Positions 34,187 through 46,962 of a DNA stretch of 64,000 nucleotides are shown one piece after another. The translations under genes were made by a program, and so were the position numbers. Every line of letters starts with the position of its first letter. Within the stretch, counting starts at the first letter, position 1. Source of the stretch: Mantamonas sphyraenae (taxonomy: Eukaryota; CRuMs; Mantamonadidae); contig JAPMXV010000017.1 of the NCBI GenBank assembly GCA_026936335.1, forward strand, positions 62,001 to 126,000, read 5' to 3'. The notes under the pieces are model-generated. The model saw only the letters and a list, made by a program, of their open reading frames with translations, was not told the origin of the DNA and ran no database searches.

Positions 34187-37100
34187 TTAATACGCCTTTG
34201 CCTCTGCAGGCAGCTCCAGCTTGTCCAACTCGGCAAAGAGCAGCTGTGTGGCACGCTGCATCTTGTCGCGGTACTTGTCACTGGCCTCTTCGACCCAGCG
34301 GGTGCACAGGTTGCGGATGTAGCCCCTTCGCATGGCAAAGTGGTTTTTCACCACGTCTTCAAACCCGACAGGCGGACTGCGCAGCTGTCCTAGCATGGCG
34401 TAGCGGATGTTGTTCAGGCGCAGGCCTTCGTTGTATGCAAACGACGCCGCCTTTCCCTCGCTCGTACCGCGCTGTGCGTCGTATGAGGGTTCGTTGAAGT
34501 ACGGTTCTTGCACAAGAATGAGCGCTTGGATAGACACGAGCACCTGGTGGAGCGAAGACACCTCTGGGTTCCACTTGCTTCCCAGATCCTGGCCGCCGTG
34601 CCACGTGCCCAACAGCGACAGACACACCTTGCCGCAGTTGTACAGGTTCGGGTTGAAACGCACTGTACCGTTGCCTGTGGTCTGCATGTTCATCACCATC
34701 GGGTCTTGCGGATACGTGTCCGGGAAGAAGATGTCAAAGACAAATGCGCCGCTGTCGTACGGCGAATCCGCGGGGCCTGTGATCATCGCGCGCATCACAT
34801 CCAGACGATCCTCATCGCAACGCACAAAGATTGACGATTCACGCATGAGGGGCAGGTTCTCCGCCAGCGTACTCAGCTCGTCCACAATGCGCTTCGTTTT
34901 CGTTTGCGTAAATACACTCGTGCTGCTGCTCTGGATGTTCTCTGCGTAGTGGTGCACATAGCCACCCTCGCCGTCCGTCATGTCCACCTCGTCAAACACC
35001 AGTTCGCCCATCACCTCCACATACACGTCGTTCGAAGGATCGCCGTCGTCCTCCGCTGCTTTGCCCTTGCCGCTGCTGCTACCTGCATCCGAGCTCCCCT
35101 CGCTGCCCAGACTGCTCTTGATGTCTGTCAACGAGCTGTTCACGTTGCCACTCATCGACATGGCAATCGCCAGCTGAGCCAGCTCGTCTTCGTCCTCCGA
35201 CTCGTCATCGTCATCATCATCATCGTCATCGCCATCGCTGTCCTCCTTGCCCTCGATGTTCTGATGGCCCTCTCCCTCTTCCGCATCATTGTTCGCCGTG
35301 CTGTTGCTCAACTGCGCCCCTGAAGACGACGAGGACGACGCAGGCGACGGCAGCGAGGCCACAAGTGCGATCTCGTCCACAGAGGCCACAAAGGAGGAGA
35401 ACAGCTCCATGTCAGTTTTGCCCACTGTGATCTGCTGCAACGCACTCTGCATGGCAGCAGGGCTGTAATCAAAGTTGTCTGCGACGTGCTGGCGAAGGTC
35501 CTCACGCACTGCGTCGCCACTCTTCATGATGCTGACAGTGATGCGCACCAGTTGGCACAGAATGGCCACACGATCAAAGCCATACTTGGACGGATCCGAC
35601 ACGGCGTACTGGTCTACTTCAGGCCCTGCCAGCAGTTCTACAAACTGCACCAGCATGGCCGCATACTTGGCCAGAATGTTGCTGTTGCCCTTGCCGAGAC
35701 TGCGGGCAATGGTTTTGTCACCCACCATCAACTCCAACAGGTCCAAGATGGAGATGCTCAGCTTGAGAAAGCCCGTGGCGGTGCGCTCCTGGCCCTTGAA
35801 GTAGGCGATGCGCTCCTCAATGATCATTGGATCCTGTGCGTTCCACTCCTGCGTGTTTGCCATCGCCACCTCCAGGGTTTTGATGTCCACCAACCGGCCC
35901 AGTGAGTCTTCAAACAGGTGGATTTCGTCGTTGAGCATGGTGTCCACAAACTTGGCAAAGTGAAGCGAGGTTGTGTCCAGCGACGCCACAAAGCCCGTCA
36001 TCGGCCACACAGTGACCATCATGTCGGCGATGTCCTTGCGCACGTTGTACTTGTCGAAAATATCCTTGTCGACGTCCAGTCCCTCCACCGTGTCCACATC
36101 GTGGTACAGTTGCATAAACGCAGGCAGAAGCTGCTCACGTGCCAGCTTGCTACGCGTGGCAAAGTTGGCAAACGACACGTTGTGTGGCATGTACGCATAG
36201 TCCTGCGCAATCATCTGCATCTGCCGCTCCTCTGCGCGCATAAACTCGTACATCGCCGTCACCAGCTTCGAGCGCACCAGCGGGCTCTTGACCAGTGCTT
36301 TGTTGCCCATAAAGTACACCATAAAGTCAAAGATGCCCAGAGCATGCACTCTGTCCAGCGCCTCGGGCTTGTTGATTGTCACGTACATCACCAGGTCGAT
36401 CACATCCTTCACCACGCCCTCGGGCAGCGAGGAAAACACGTCCTCCACGGAATCTGCGCCGCCGCCTCCACTGCTGCTGCCGGCGGCTCCTGCCTCTCCT
36501 CCCTTGGCCAGCCAGACCAGCCAGTCGCAGACAAAGACGGCAAAGTTGAGGGCAGAGTCAATGAGATCCGGGTGCATGAGTTGCACCTCGTACTGGTCGA
36601 GTTTGATGACGAGATTGCGCTCAACCGAGCGTGCGCGTTGTGTGTGTTCGTGCTGTTCGCCCACCGTCTGCAGCAACTGCTGCAACTGCGCGTGGTTCTG
36701 GTGGTACACCGTGGTGTAGTAGTGGTATTGGTAGAAGCAGGGCAGTAGGATGACGTGAATCGCACGCAGGGTGAGGAAGAAACACTCGGTGATGAAGGAA
36801 AACTGGCCCTGCAGCACCTGGGGCGTAAAGAACGGAGCACTTTCAAGGTCGTCCGCAAAGCCGTGCAGACTCATGCCTGATGCAGTCACGCCCGTGGACA
36901 AACGTGCGTCGTGCAGCAGGTTGACACGGTAGTTCAGATCGCAATAGTGCACATTGATGGCCTTGCGTTTGTCCTCCCGCAGAAAGGGTTCGCTCAATTG
37001 CAGCAACTGGTACATGAGTGGCAGCAGCGTGCTGTTGCTTCCGCTCACCTGCAGCATGTTGTTGTCAAACGGGTTGCGCGGATTCGCAGCGCGTTGTTCG

Positions 37101-38263
37101 TTCAGCTGCAGCGTGGCACTCACCCATGCCAGAAAGTTTTCGCGGCACTCCTTGCCACACAACTTCTTCATGATGGGCAACAGCGTGTTGTGTACCTGCT
37201 TCATGGCCGAGCGCAGCGACTCTTTGTGCGCCTGGGTCTCGTCGCGGTCCGAGTACGGATAGTTCTCCACCGCAGAGAAGTTGAGCGGTTCCCACAGACC
37301 AAACTGGTTCTGGGGATCCTCAAACACGGAAGCACATGCAAGGATGGGTGACATGCTTGAGGCTGCTTCGAGTTGCCGTCCGTTTGTGCCTGTCGCTGTG
37401 GTGACCTCGTAGCCCAGCATGCTGCTGATGAGGGAGATCCAGTCGGAGCGCACCACCGTACCCAGAAGCTTGAGATGCGGCCCAAACTCGAGCGCAGTCA
37501 GCGGCTTGGCCGAGCGGATCTGCCACAGCCCGTTGGCAAGTTGCCACAGGAACGCCTGGTAGGCACTGGCCATCCCTGTCGTGGCCGAAGACACGCGCGA
37601 CAGATGGTTCAGCAGCGGTGTGGACAGTTTGGGCATTTTGGAAATCAGCAAGGGTGCAAGTGGTGTGCCCTGTGCACCAAAGTACGACGCGTTCTGTTCG
37701 CTGGAAAGCACCGTCTGGAACACGTCTGCGTTGCACGGTGACGACATGGACAGTGGAACGGCCGGTTGTGTGAGTGGCAAGCATGTGTGTGTGCATTACG
37801 CTTGTCGTGATGGGGAGTCCACGTTTGGCCCTGAGGGGCCAAAAGGAAGGACAGGCAGGAGCCGGAAGCGGAATTGCGTGGGCTCCACACGCACACACAC
37901 CCGCACCCACTCACCTTGGATTGCGCGTGCAATACTGTCGCGCACGCTCTCCGTGTCCTTCTCCTCCTGGTTGGGCTCCTTGCGCGCCTTGGGATCCTTC
38001 CTGTTGGGTGGCGTAAAGGTAGGCATGCCTGCCGTGCGCTCGAAACAATCGAGCAGATAAGAGAAGCGGCCCGGCGAGCCACCCTGCTGCTTGGCCACAG
38101 CCTCAGCCACAATCGCGTCACAGTGCTCCACCTTCAACTGCGACTCGCTATCCACCGTTTGCGCCAACTCGTTCAAGTACAGACCCTTGCCGCCCTGCGT
38201 CAGGCACACGCCAAACACAGCGGCCAGGGTTTTGGCAGACGACGACGACGACGACGACGACAT
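34187..38263 (-). CDS. Ufd2/UBE4-core, UIM and E2 fusion ubiquitin enzyme
   Basis: 1295 aa from leftward exons 38263-37915 and 37725-34187 (189-nt intron joining IARAIQ to DVFQTVLSS). The N-terminus (VCLTQGGKGLYLNELAQTV; FSYLLDCFERTAG) and central helical part (NFLAWVSATLQLNEQRAANP; LPLMYQLLQLSEPFLREDKR) match the Ufd2/UBE4 elongation-factor core. A U-box should follow, but none is visible. Instead there is a ubiquitin-interacting motif (DEDELAQLAIAMSMSG, about residue 965) and a full E2 domain (about 1060-1230) of the UBE2O/BIRC6 type: FVRCDEDRLDVMRAMITGPA, FNPNLYNCGKVCLSLLGTW with the active Cys near residue 1150, and LVQEPYFNEPSYDAQRGT. The likely role is chain elongation with built-in E2 chemistry. 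Confidence 0.88.
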
Positions 38264-38400
38264 TTTTGCAGTGGACCCACACGTGCACGTCACCACATGT
38301 GCTCACGCAACGCAGGGGAAAACGGTGTACTGTGCGTATGGATGTATGGACGGAGCACGCATGGACGCATGCTGATGTGCAAGGGCGAGTTTGGGAGCCT

Positions 38401-38820
38401 TCATTGTTTGGAACCTTTGGAATCGCTGGATCCGTTCCAGTTCCAGCCGTCAGGGACCGTAAAGATGGTGCGACCAAAGCAGGTCATGACAGTACCTTCC
38501 TCGTCGTCCAGAATCCATGGTTTGTCCTCGTAGACCTTGTTGACCTCCTCCTTCTCTTCGTCGATCCTGTGGAACTGGTTGTTTTTGCGGGTGGTGCGGG
38601 TGGTCACCGTGCACACCATTGTTTCTGGGTCGAGTGTGCCCTCCATCTTGGTTTGGTGGTAGATGCGGCCACGTGCGTGACGGTTGTCGTCGTGTGTGGA
38701 CGTGTACTCAAAGTGCACCGTCTTGTCCACGTGCCACACCGACAGCGCATCCTTCATGAACATGTCCTTGTGTGCAGGTGTGTGCACCTCAAATTCATTC
38801 TTCTTGTTGCGTGTGCTCAT
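38401..38820 (-). CDS. 139-aa hypothetical protein
   Basis: Not recognised. A single exon from MSTRNKKNEFEVHTP to GSSDSKGSKQ. Charged, soluble and without a signal peptide or membrane segment. It has a likely beta-rich middle (RGRIYHQTKMEGTLDPETM; TVTTRTTRKNN) and an aromatic end (DKPWILDDEEGTVMTCFG; TIFTVPDGWNWNG). The W-I-L-D-D stretch loosely recalls TFIIF alpha, but not enough to name it. It lies between two genes on the same strand, 137 bp before the start of the ubiquitin fusion gene. Codon use matches its neighbours and the whole frame is open, which supports a real gene. Confidence 0.65.
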   Translation of the reverse strand: MSTRNKKNEFEVHTPAHKDMFMKDALSVWHVDKTVHFEYTSTHDDNRHARGRIYHQTKMEGTLDPETMVCTVTTRTTRKNNQFHRIDEEKEEVNKVYEDKPWILDDEEGTVMTCFGRTIFTVPDGWNWNGSSDSKGSKQ

Positions 38821-39169
38821 GATGGGTTGGCAGTTTGTGTCTGCGTGGGAACGTCGTTTGTGTGGGAGGGCCTGCGCAGCGCAAACGCGTCTCTCTCTTC
38901 ACACCGTTCAGCCAGGCCCAGAGTCTTGATTGATGACCTCCCCTGTCATCCCAACCCCCCATTCCCACACTCGGCACACGTTGCCGATGGGGCAATGGAC
39001 TGGTGTGCTGTCATTCGGCTTGCAACATCCCCGACAAGTTGGCGACAACTCGTGTCCACCATGACGAATTCCACGCCCAATCCATCACACAAGTGTGTTT
39101 GTTGTGTGCCTTGTCACCCTCTTCCCACGACTGTCGCCCATTGGTTCCCATCTCACACATGCGACGCTC
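38821..39169. other. 349-bp spacer without a gene
   Basis: Nothing recognisable. It lies between the start of the 139-aa orphan and the stop of the COPI-associated-type gene, both leftward, so it should hold a terminator and a promoter. Confidence 0.5.
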
Positions 39170-39939
39170 TCAAATGGCGGCAGGGCCTGCGGAGGAAGAC
39201 TTGGTGACCGGATCCTGCTTGGCGACAAATCCACCCACCAAATACATCAGCGCACCGACAAGGAGCAGAATGGCAGCCACCACACCCACGTCGTAGAAGA
39301 ACATGGGGATGCAAAACACAAGGTAAAGGCCTCCTCGGTACCCAAGGTTGTCAAACACATCCAAAAACTTGATCAGGAACGGCACAGGCACCTCCAGCAC
39401 GAGTGTAAACAGAGTGGTGATGCTGTACATATGTGCACACAGGGTGGGAAAGGCACAGAGAGAGTGAGGGAAAGCGGAAGACCCACTTGTCAGCTGTTCG
39501 GTCGTGGTCGACGCCTCGTTTGGACTCCAGGCACACACACACACAATCTTGCACAGCATACACACTCCATGGCATCCATATGCACCCATCGAACCAATTG
39601 ACAGGCGCAGTGGGCTTGGCACGCGCGCCGAAGCGTGTGAAATTGCCCGCGCGCCCATTCCGACCCGGAGAAACATCTTTGCATCGTTCCCATGGCTGCA
39701 CACGTGGCCCACACACACAAACACACACGTGTACACTGGGATGGCAACGTCACATGTGCAATCACAACGTACATGGAAATGATGGCCATGGCGTTGGCTT
39801 GGACCTTGGTGGCCAGCTCGACAATGATGGCAATCAAGCTCACCACGCACGCTCCCAGAACGACCCAGCGTCCGTAGCGTGGCCACTCGATTTTCGATGC
39901 CCTGTTCTTGGCACCAGCCTGCAGCAGTTTGTTCTGCAT
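39170..39939 (-). CDS. Three-to-four-helix membrane protein, COPI-associated/TVP type
   Basis: 139 aa from leftward exons 39939-39773 and 39422-39170. The 350-nt intron is the longest seen here; splicing joins MAIIS to IITTLFTLVLE inside a membrane helix. Hydrophobic segments: RWVVLGACVVSLIAIIVEL, IITTLFTLVLEVPVPFLIKF, GLYLVFCIPMFFYDV and VVAAILLLVGALMYLVGGF. The order of short helices, with a LEVPVPFLIKFLDVFDNLG loop and a following RGGLYLVF segment, resembles the COPI-associated family (yeast Tvp15-like Golgi membrane proteins). That would place it in Golgi vesicles. Assignment is by pattern only. The start is 115 bp from the divergent NOL10 homologue. Confidence 0.65.
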
Positions 39940-40054
39940 GTGTGTCTCCCGAGATATGCGTTGGCACCGTCGTCGCCAGCCAAACCCGAACAAAATTCTC
40001 CATGGTAGGCACCGCTTGACTTTGGCACTCCCGACGCCAGCACCACCACTCACA

Positions 40055-42455
40055 ATGAGGGACACCCCGTCGTATGTTGTTCCTATGGCATCCCATGGTG
40101 GCACCCACACGTGCCCACAGAGCGTGAAAAAGGTCGCTGGAGCCAACGGAGTGGCCATCTACGACGTGAGCACAGGCAAGAGCCTGCCCGAGTGGCTGCG
40201 GGAAAAGTCATGGCGTGCACTGCGCACCGATGACCGATTCCGCAAACGCATTGAGCTCATGCAACATCTGGAGTGCCCCACCACCGTCCAGAAGATAGGC
40301 ATGTCGGCGGACCAACGCCACTTTGTAATTACAGGTGAGGGTCGCCCTGTGTCCACTCATTTGTTGCCCAACGTGTGCCCCTTCCACCCCGTCTCAACTT
40401 CCGCTGTGCTGTGTTCTGTGTCACTTGTCCACATGGGGCCGGCGTGGGAAACGCGGTGCCAAGGCCGTGCATGCCACACGCCGGATTTCCGCCGTGTCGC
40501 TCACACACACTCGCACACTCACTCTCACTTCACACATGGCCAATCCCCAATTTCTTTCTTTTTCAGGAAACTATCCGCCGCAGGCACGCGTGTTTGACAC
40601 AGACAATCTGTCGATGAAGTTTGAACGACGCATCGACGCCGATGTGAGCGCGTTTCAGATCCTGACGGACGACTGGAAGAAGCTTGCGTTTCTTCGCAAC
40701 GACCGGGTGGTGGAGCTGCACTCGCAGCATGGAAAGCACCACATGGTGCGAGTGCCCCACTTTGGCCGGGACATGCTGTACTATCCAGGCACCTGCGATC
40801 TCTTGATTGTGGGCGAGAGCAATCATGTCTACCGCCTCAATCTCGACCAGGGACGTTTCCTGGAGCCCTGGGACTCGGATTTGCCCAACATCAATGCCGT
40901 CCGTCTCAACACCGGGCTTCGTCTGATTGGGGTGGGTGGCGACGATTCACTGGTGCAGTGTTGGGACCCACGCAAGCGCAAGGGGGCACAGGCGTTGGAT
41001 GTCAGCGGGGCCTTGGGTATGGCCAACATCAAATCATCCATCAGCGTGACCTCGGTGCAGTTCCATCCCCAGGACAGCCTGCAGATGCTTGCCGGCACAA
41101 GCACGGGCCACGTCCTCCTGTACGACATGCGCTCGTCCAAACCCCTGCTGATCAAAGACCACCAGTATGGCCTGCCTATTGTGGACATGCACTTCCTGGC
41201 CAGCGATGTGCACAGCGAGGAGCGGCGTGTGGCAAGCGCAGACGCAAAAAGCATCAAGATTTGGGGTCAGAGCGACGGCGCAATCGTCACTGCCGTCGAG
41301 CCAAGCGCCGACATTAACAGCATGTGTTGGGTGCCCGATTCAGGTCTCGTCTTTGCAGCCTGCGAATCGGCAAAGGTGCAGGCGTTCTTCATCCCACTGC
41401 TGGGGCGTGCTCCCGATTGGTGCCACTTTCTCGAGAGTGTGGCCGAGTCGCTGGAGCAGGAGCAGGACAGCAGCATGTTTGACGCCTTTCAGTTTGTCAC
41501 CAAGGATCAACTCAAGGAGCTGGGTCTCGAGGGTCTCATTGGTACGGATCATCTCAAGGAGCACCTGCACGGTTATTTTATGGACAAAAAAACGTACTCG
41601 GACGCCATGGCACTCAAAGAACCCTTTTCCTACACCGAATGGCGGCGCAAGAAGATCCAGGAGAAGATTGAGTCGAAGCGTGCCAACCGCATCACTGTGC
41701 AGCAGCGTTTGCCAAAGGTGAACCAGGAACTGGTCAAGGCCCTGGCCATGAAGGGCAAAGGCAAGGCCAAGAAGAAGTTGGGGGCAGTGACCGACTCGCG
41801 CTTCGGAGAGATGTTTGAGAATCCCGAGTTTCAGATCGATGTGGAAAGCGAGGAGTTCCGCCTGCTCAACCCGCACGGCATGGGCAACGACAAGGCAGTG
41901 GACAGCGAAGAGGAAGAGGCCGCCCTGTACGAACACTTTACATTGCTGGACGGCAAGGAGGGCCGTGGCGAAGACGAAGACAGCAGCGACGACGACAGCG
42001 ACAGCGATGCGGGCGACGATAGCGACGATGACAGCGGCAGCGAGAGCGACGAGGACACACGCTATGGACGTGGGCGCAAGGATGCACGCAAAAAGAAACA
42101 GCAGCAAGAGGAGAGGGGCAAGGGCAAGGCGGTGCGCATGTACGAACTCAAACAGGGCCGGGACAACCCGCTGAAGCGCAAGAATCAGGCGCGGCTGGTG
42201 GAGCAGCGCAAACGCGCGCGTGTGTCGCTCGAGACACGTCTGAAGCAGGAAGAAGCCGAACGAAGCAGGAGCAACCGGGCAAAGGTGATCCGTGGGGGCG
42301 GAGCACGAGGCAAACGGGAGCAGGGCCAAGGAGGAAGCAGCAGCAGCAGCAGCGGCAGCAGAAGCAGAGGTGACGATAGCGACCGAAGGCGTCGCGGCAT
42401 CGGCGAGCTGGGTCTGGGCAAGGTCAAGATCCGCGGCGGCTACCGCAAGAAGTGA
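40055..42455 (+). CDS. NOL10: NOL10/Enp2 ribosome-biogenesis WD protein
   Basis: 722 aa from exons 40055-40334 and 40567-42455 (232-nt intron joining VIT to GNYPPQARVFD). Close to NOL10/Enp2 throughout: VAIYDVSTGKSLPEWL, CDLLIVGESNHVYRLNLDQG, GTSTGHVLLYDMRSSKPLLI, KDHQYGLPIVDMHF, DWCHFLESVAESLEQE, and the NUC153-type block DSRFGEMFENPEFQIDVESE followed by EFRLLNP. The C-terminus is acidic, then basic Arg/Gly/Ser-rich. The protein acts in the nucleolus in 40S (SSU processome) assembly. The start has about 35 residues ahead of the conserved region. Confidence 0.92.
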
Positions 42456-42499
42456 AACAGAGAGAGAGCTGCATTTCCACACACGTTGCCACCTTCCCG

Positions 42500-45400
42500 T
42501 CACTGCACATACAACGAGGCAGCAAATACAATGTCGCGTTTGATGCTGGAGGCGGCCACTTCCATCTTGGCAAAGAGCTCCTGGTCGCCAATGACCTTGG
42601 CGACGGAGCGAAGTTCGCGGCATGTTTCGTGCAGCCGTGTGATACAGCGCACAATGGACCCTTCGAGGACGTCTGTGAGCTGGCAGATCTCCTTGAAGGG
42701 TGTGCCACGCGCCCATTCGTACACGACCTCCATCAGGGAAAAGTTGAGCAGCTTGCAGTACTCCTTGACCGAGACGTCGGTGAGGCCGCACTCAATCTGC
42801 ACGTTTGCCAGACTGACCGCAATCTTGGTCATCATTTCGCGTGCGTCGCTGAGCTCGTCCGGCAGCTTGGGCTCCGCCTGGCTCTTTTCCTGGAACAGCA
42901 GACACGAGAGACATGCCACAATGGCCTCTGGGCCCAGGTCGGTGAGCACATTCTCAAACAGCATCTCCGTGACAATGAGCTCCTCGCACGTGTTGATTTC
43001 ACACGCCACGCGTCCCTTGAGCAACACTGCGTTGTCGTTGTCCACATACTGCAGCTTGCGCAACACCAGCAGTCTCTTGTTGAACTCGGGCATCAGATAC
43101 AGGTTGCTGTTGCTGATGGCAAACTGCAGATCCATCATCTTTCGCTTCAACTTCTGCTGCCCATGCATCTCCTCGTAGTGGACAGGCAACATGGGACATC
43201 CGTGACATTTGCTGGCATACAACGGACGAGCATGTCGTTCGCGCATGCCCATGCGCTCAATCACCTCTACGTCCTGGATCTGAAAGTCCTCCACAGGTTC
43301 AAACGCAGGCGGGCCCCAATCCCGCCCGTGTTCCTGGAGCAGCAGCAGCAATTGTTGCGCCGCCACACTTCCTGCCTGCTCTCGTTCCAGCTCCGACGCC
43401 TGCTTATCCAGCAATGCGTGCACGTCCACATCCACCTTTGCTTTGCAGATTTGTGCCACATGCACGTCCAGGACAGCGCACACCGAGTGTGTCCACTCCT
43501 GGCCATTGTTCTCTTGGCCAAAGTACATCGACTGCAGTGTCATCCCGCCAAACGACGGCACAGCCTCACCGGTGCCTTCCTCGTCCGAGTGCGTCTTGGG
43601 CACCAGCTTCAGCACCATGTACTCACGTCCCACGCCTCCCGATGCCGCCTTGAGTGTGCGTTTGCCACTGTTCAGCAACACAGCCAGGGCGTTTCCCGCA
43701 TCGCGTTGGTGCACCACCACCACGCGACCGGCCACAAGGGCGCCCATGCCTCGCTTGCTGCTGCATGCAGACACCTGCAGGAAGCGCGAGTGCTCTTTCA
43801 CCTGTGCGGCGTGGTAATAGTAATCTTCGATGTCTGGTTCGCCGTAGATGCACTCGATGGGCTTGACGTTGGCCAGCGCCTCCAGGCCACGTTCGTACAG
43901 CTCTTTCTGCTCGGGCAGCAGTCGCTGCGATGTCGACTCGGAGAACGAGCGACGGATCATGTCCTCCACCTTGAGGTCCTCCACGCGCAGCAGGTTGAGG
44001 ATCATGTTGTATGTCAGGCGAAACTGGGACTCCAGCTTCCTCGGCGTGCCCAGCATCATCTTGTGCAGCTGTGCCGTGGGCGGAATGGAGTCAAAGCAGG
44101 CAATGATCACCGTGCCCACCTTGTCCAATCCGCGTCGTCCCGCACGTCCACTCATCTGTGTGTACTCGCCAGGCTGCAGGTCTCGCCTTTGTGTGCCGTC
44201 GTGCTTCTGGATGCCGTTGTACACCACTGTGCGAGCGGGCATGTTGACACCCATGGCAAACGTTTCGGTTGCAAACAACAGGCGAATCTTGCCCTGGCCA
44301 AACAGCATCTCGACCATTTCCTTGATGATGGGCAGCAGGCCACCGTGATGCACGCCAATGCCTCGCTTCACCAAATCCTTGATCTTCATGATCTGGGGCA
44401 ATTCACGATCCTCGGGGCTCAGGCGAAGCACACACGATTCGACAAACTTGTGGATCGATGCCTTTTCGCTTTCGGTGGTCAGGTCGATGCTCGACAGGCC
44501 GTATGCACACTCTTCGCACAGCCGCTTGCTGAACGCAAACACAACCACGGGCAGGATTTCCCTCTTTTTCAGGAACTTGACCAGTTTGATCCACTGGTTG
44601 CGGTCCGACTTGCTTGATCCGCCCATCGCCCTTCCGCGGCCCTTGTTGTATGACGTACCTCCTTTTTGGTTGCGTGTCGGCTTGCCCCTGCTGACCTGCT
44701 TGTTGTTCTTGGACGAGGATGAGGAGGACGACGACGACGACGACGATGACGAAGACGACGACGTGTCGTTGCTTGCAGCTGCCACCGCATTCTTGTAGTT
44801 GCGCGTGAGAAACTCACCCTTTGCGTCGACCACCTTGTACATGTCGTCGCCGTGGTACAGGTAGTGCTCGAGGGGCACCGGCCGCTTCAAGGTGGAGATG
44901 ACATGCACGCGCTTCTTCTTGACACGGCCAACCCAGTCGGCAAACTCAAAGGCGTTGGGCACAGTGGCACTGAGCATGATGAGGTTCACGTGGTCGGGCA
45001 ACATGATGATGACCTCCTCCCAGACGACGCCACGCTCCGAGTCGTTCACGTAGTGCACCTCGTCAAAGATGACCCACTCGATGTCCCGGATGAGATCGGC
45101 ACCCTTGTAGATCATGGAACGCAAGATCTCGGTGGTGACCACCAAACAAGCGGCTTCCGGGTTGATGCTGACGTCGCCTGTGATCAGACCGACGTCCTCC
45201 TCACCAAACTTGTCGCGAAAGTCGCGGAACTTTTGGTTCGACAGCGCCTTGATGGGTGATGTGTAAACGGTGCGTGTGAGATGCTTGGTGGATAGGGCGA
45301 TGGCATACTCTGCCACCACTGTCTTGCCCGCACTCGTGTGTGCTGCCACAAACACACACTCGGAGTTTTCCAGGTGCACCACAGCCTGCTTCTGGAACGA

Positions 45401-46962
45401 ATCCAACTCAAAGGGATACTCGATGGCTGGGTTTGGCACGAGTTGATGAAAGTTGCGCACGTCCACAGGCTCTTCCACAGCCCACGATTCACCCGCCGCC
45501 GTGCGTTTGCGCCTGCGACTGTCTGCAAACAGCAGCTGCACGCCGCTTGCCGCCTGCCCAGCGTCAACATCCCAGTCGCGGTCGTTCAGCAGCTCGTCAA
45601 TGGACGTGCTTCGTTTCATGCCAGCGGTGGTGGATGCAGCGGAGGATGAGGATGATGAGGATGTGCCATCCTGCGAGGCCTCCGCCTCTGCATCCTCTTC
45701 GCCAGCATCATCGTCGTCGTACTCTTCGTCCTCATCGTCGTCTTCATACTCAAACATGTTGGATTCATCGACAAACACATTGTCAAAGTTGAGGAGACCA
45801 GCAGAGGCGATCGAGTCGCCCATGAGGGCGTCGTGTTCGGCGGCATCCGCCTCCGCCGCCGCCACCGCTGCCGCTGCTGCGCTGTTGGGCCCATACTTCT
45901 CAATGAGTCCAACGGGGTTGATGTTGACCACTGTATACCCGAGCGTGTGAGTGGTGAGGGGGCGGGGGGTGCGAGGGAAAGGAGGACAACGTACGCTTGG
46001 CAAGCTCGTCTGCGTTCTGTTGTGTGTTGAGCCACTCGGTGGCATCAGGCATTGCACTCAACGAGTCTTCTGTGTCCAAGGCGGCGTCTGATTCGGCCAG
46101 CATGGTGTCCTGTTCCACCGTGTAGCCGTGGAGGGTAGGAACGCCGTGGAGCAGCTCGCCGTCTGCCTCCAAGCTGGCCAGAACGTCGTGGACGTTGAGC
46201 ACAGGCAGATTGTCGGTGCGGTTGACCACATCCAAAGCCTCTTGGTTGGCTTCCAGACTCAGGCGTGTCATGGTGCTCGGCCCGGAAGCAGAGTCGTCGT
46301 TCGCCTTCCCGTCTGCCGCTGCCGTTGACCCTGCGTCGGCAAACAGGTCGTCGATGCCGCCGGGACGGAAGGGGAAGTTTTGCACGTTGCCACGCACAAA
46401 GTCTTCCAGTGCATTCGGCGCTCTTTGCATGGAGCTGGACTTGCTGGCCTGGGCCAGAAACTCGGCGCTTGCTTTCGTCTGTGCCTCGGCGTGGCGTGTG
46501 AGCTCGCATGGCCATGAGTGGTTCCCTTGGCATGGTGGGATGGAATGTGTGTGTTTGGAGCATGACTCCTTGGGTGCACCTACCTCTGTCACAGACACGG
46601 GCTCGCCAGTGCGCGGGTCCTTTTCCATGCCCAGCACAGTGTTTGCCTGGCTGGTGCCCACCTCCAAGTGCTCCTCCACCTCGAAAGGCGCCTTCCACGT
46701 GCACAGTGACAGTGGCAACGAGGTGCTCTCTTGTGTGCGTGGGTCGTCCGACACCACTTGCACGGGCAGAGGCACCTGTGCGTGTATGCGAGTGAGTGTC
46801 AGGGTGTGAAACCCGGATCAGCATCTTCATCATCCCTCTCCGGCCTACCGTCGTCCCCAAAGCCCTCTCCTGGCCCTGTGTCTCTTCGTACTCGATGCGC
46901 ACCCTGTTGGATGCGCCCCGCTGCACAATACGTGTCGTGCGTGGTGCGGTGCTGGAGGACAT
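42500..46962 (-). CDS. SKI2: SKI2 (SKIV2L) exosome-cofactor RNA helicase
   Basis: 1414 aa from leftward exons 46962-46849, 46775-46584, 46502-45995 and 45930-42500; introns of 73, 81 and 64 nt all lie in the first kilobase. The N-terminal region has the Ski2-type NFPFRPGGIDDL segment. The helicase core shows AHTSAGKTVVAEYA (motif I), FDEVHYVND (DEVH box), LSATVPN (motif III) and QMSGRAGRRGLD (motif VI). A long Ser run followed by an Arg/Gly-rich stretch links the two RecA domains (about 44640-44760). The C-terminal DSHCT region is present (LTDVLEGSIVRCITRLHETC). Ski2 feeds mRNA to the cytoplasmic exosome for 3'-5' decay. The N-terminal segment favours Ski2 over its nuclear relative Mtr4. Divergent from TRAPPC1, 54 bp away. 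Confidence 0.9.

Noticed and set aside
34187-38263. A U-box in the Ufd2-like protein
   Set aside because: I looked for the usual Asp-Pro-Ile...Arg-Asp-Pro pattern between the core and the end and found only acidic/Ser linker, a UIM and the E2 domain.
38821-39169. tRNA or small gene in the larger spacers
   Set aside because: No cloverleaf-like arms or A/B boxes and no open frame with sensible composition were found.
39423-39772. Possible snoRNA in the 350-nt intron of the small membrane protein
   Set aside because: The intron is the longest here, but I could not identify convincing C/D or H/ACA boxes by eye.
42452-44617. 721-codon rightward frame opposite SKI2
   Set aside because: Shadow of a helicase whose motifs are clear on the minus strand.
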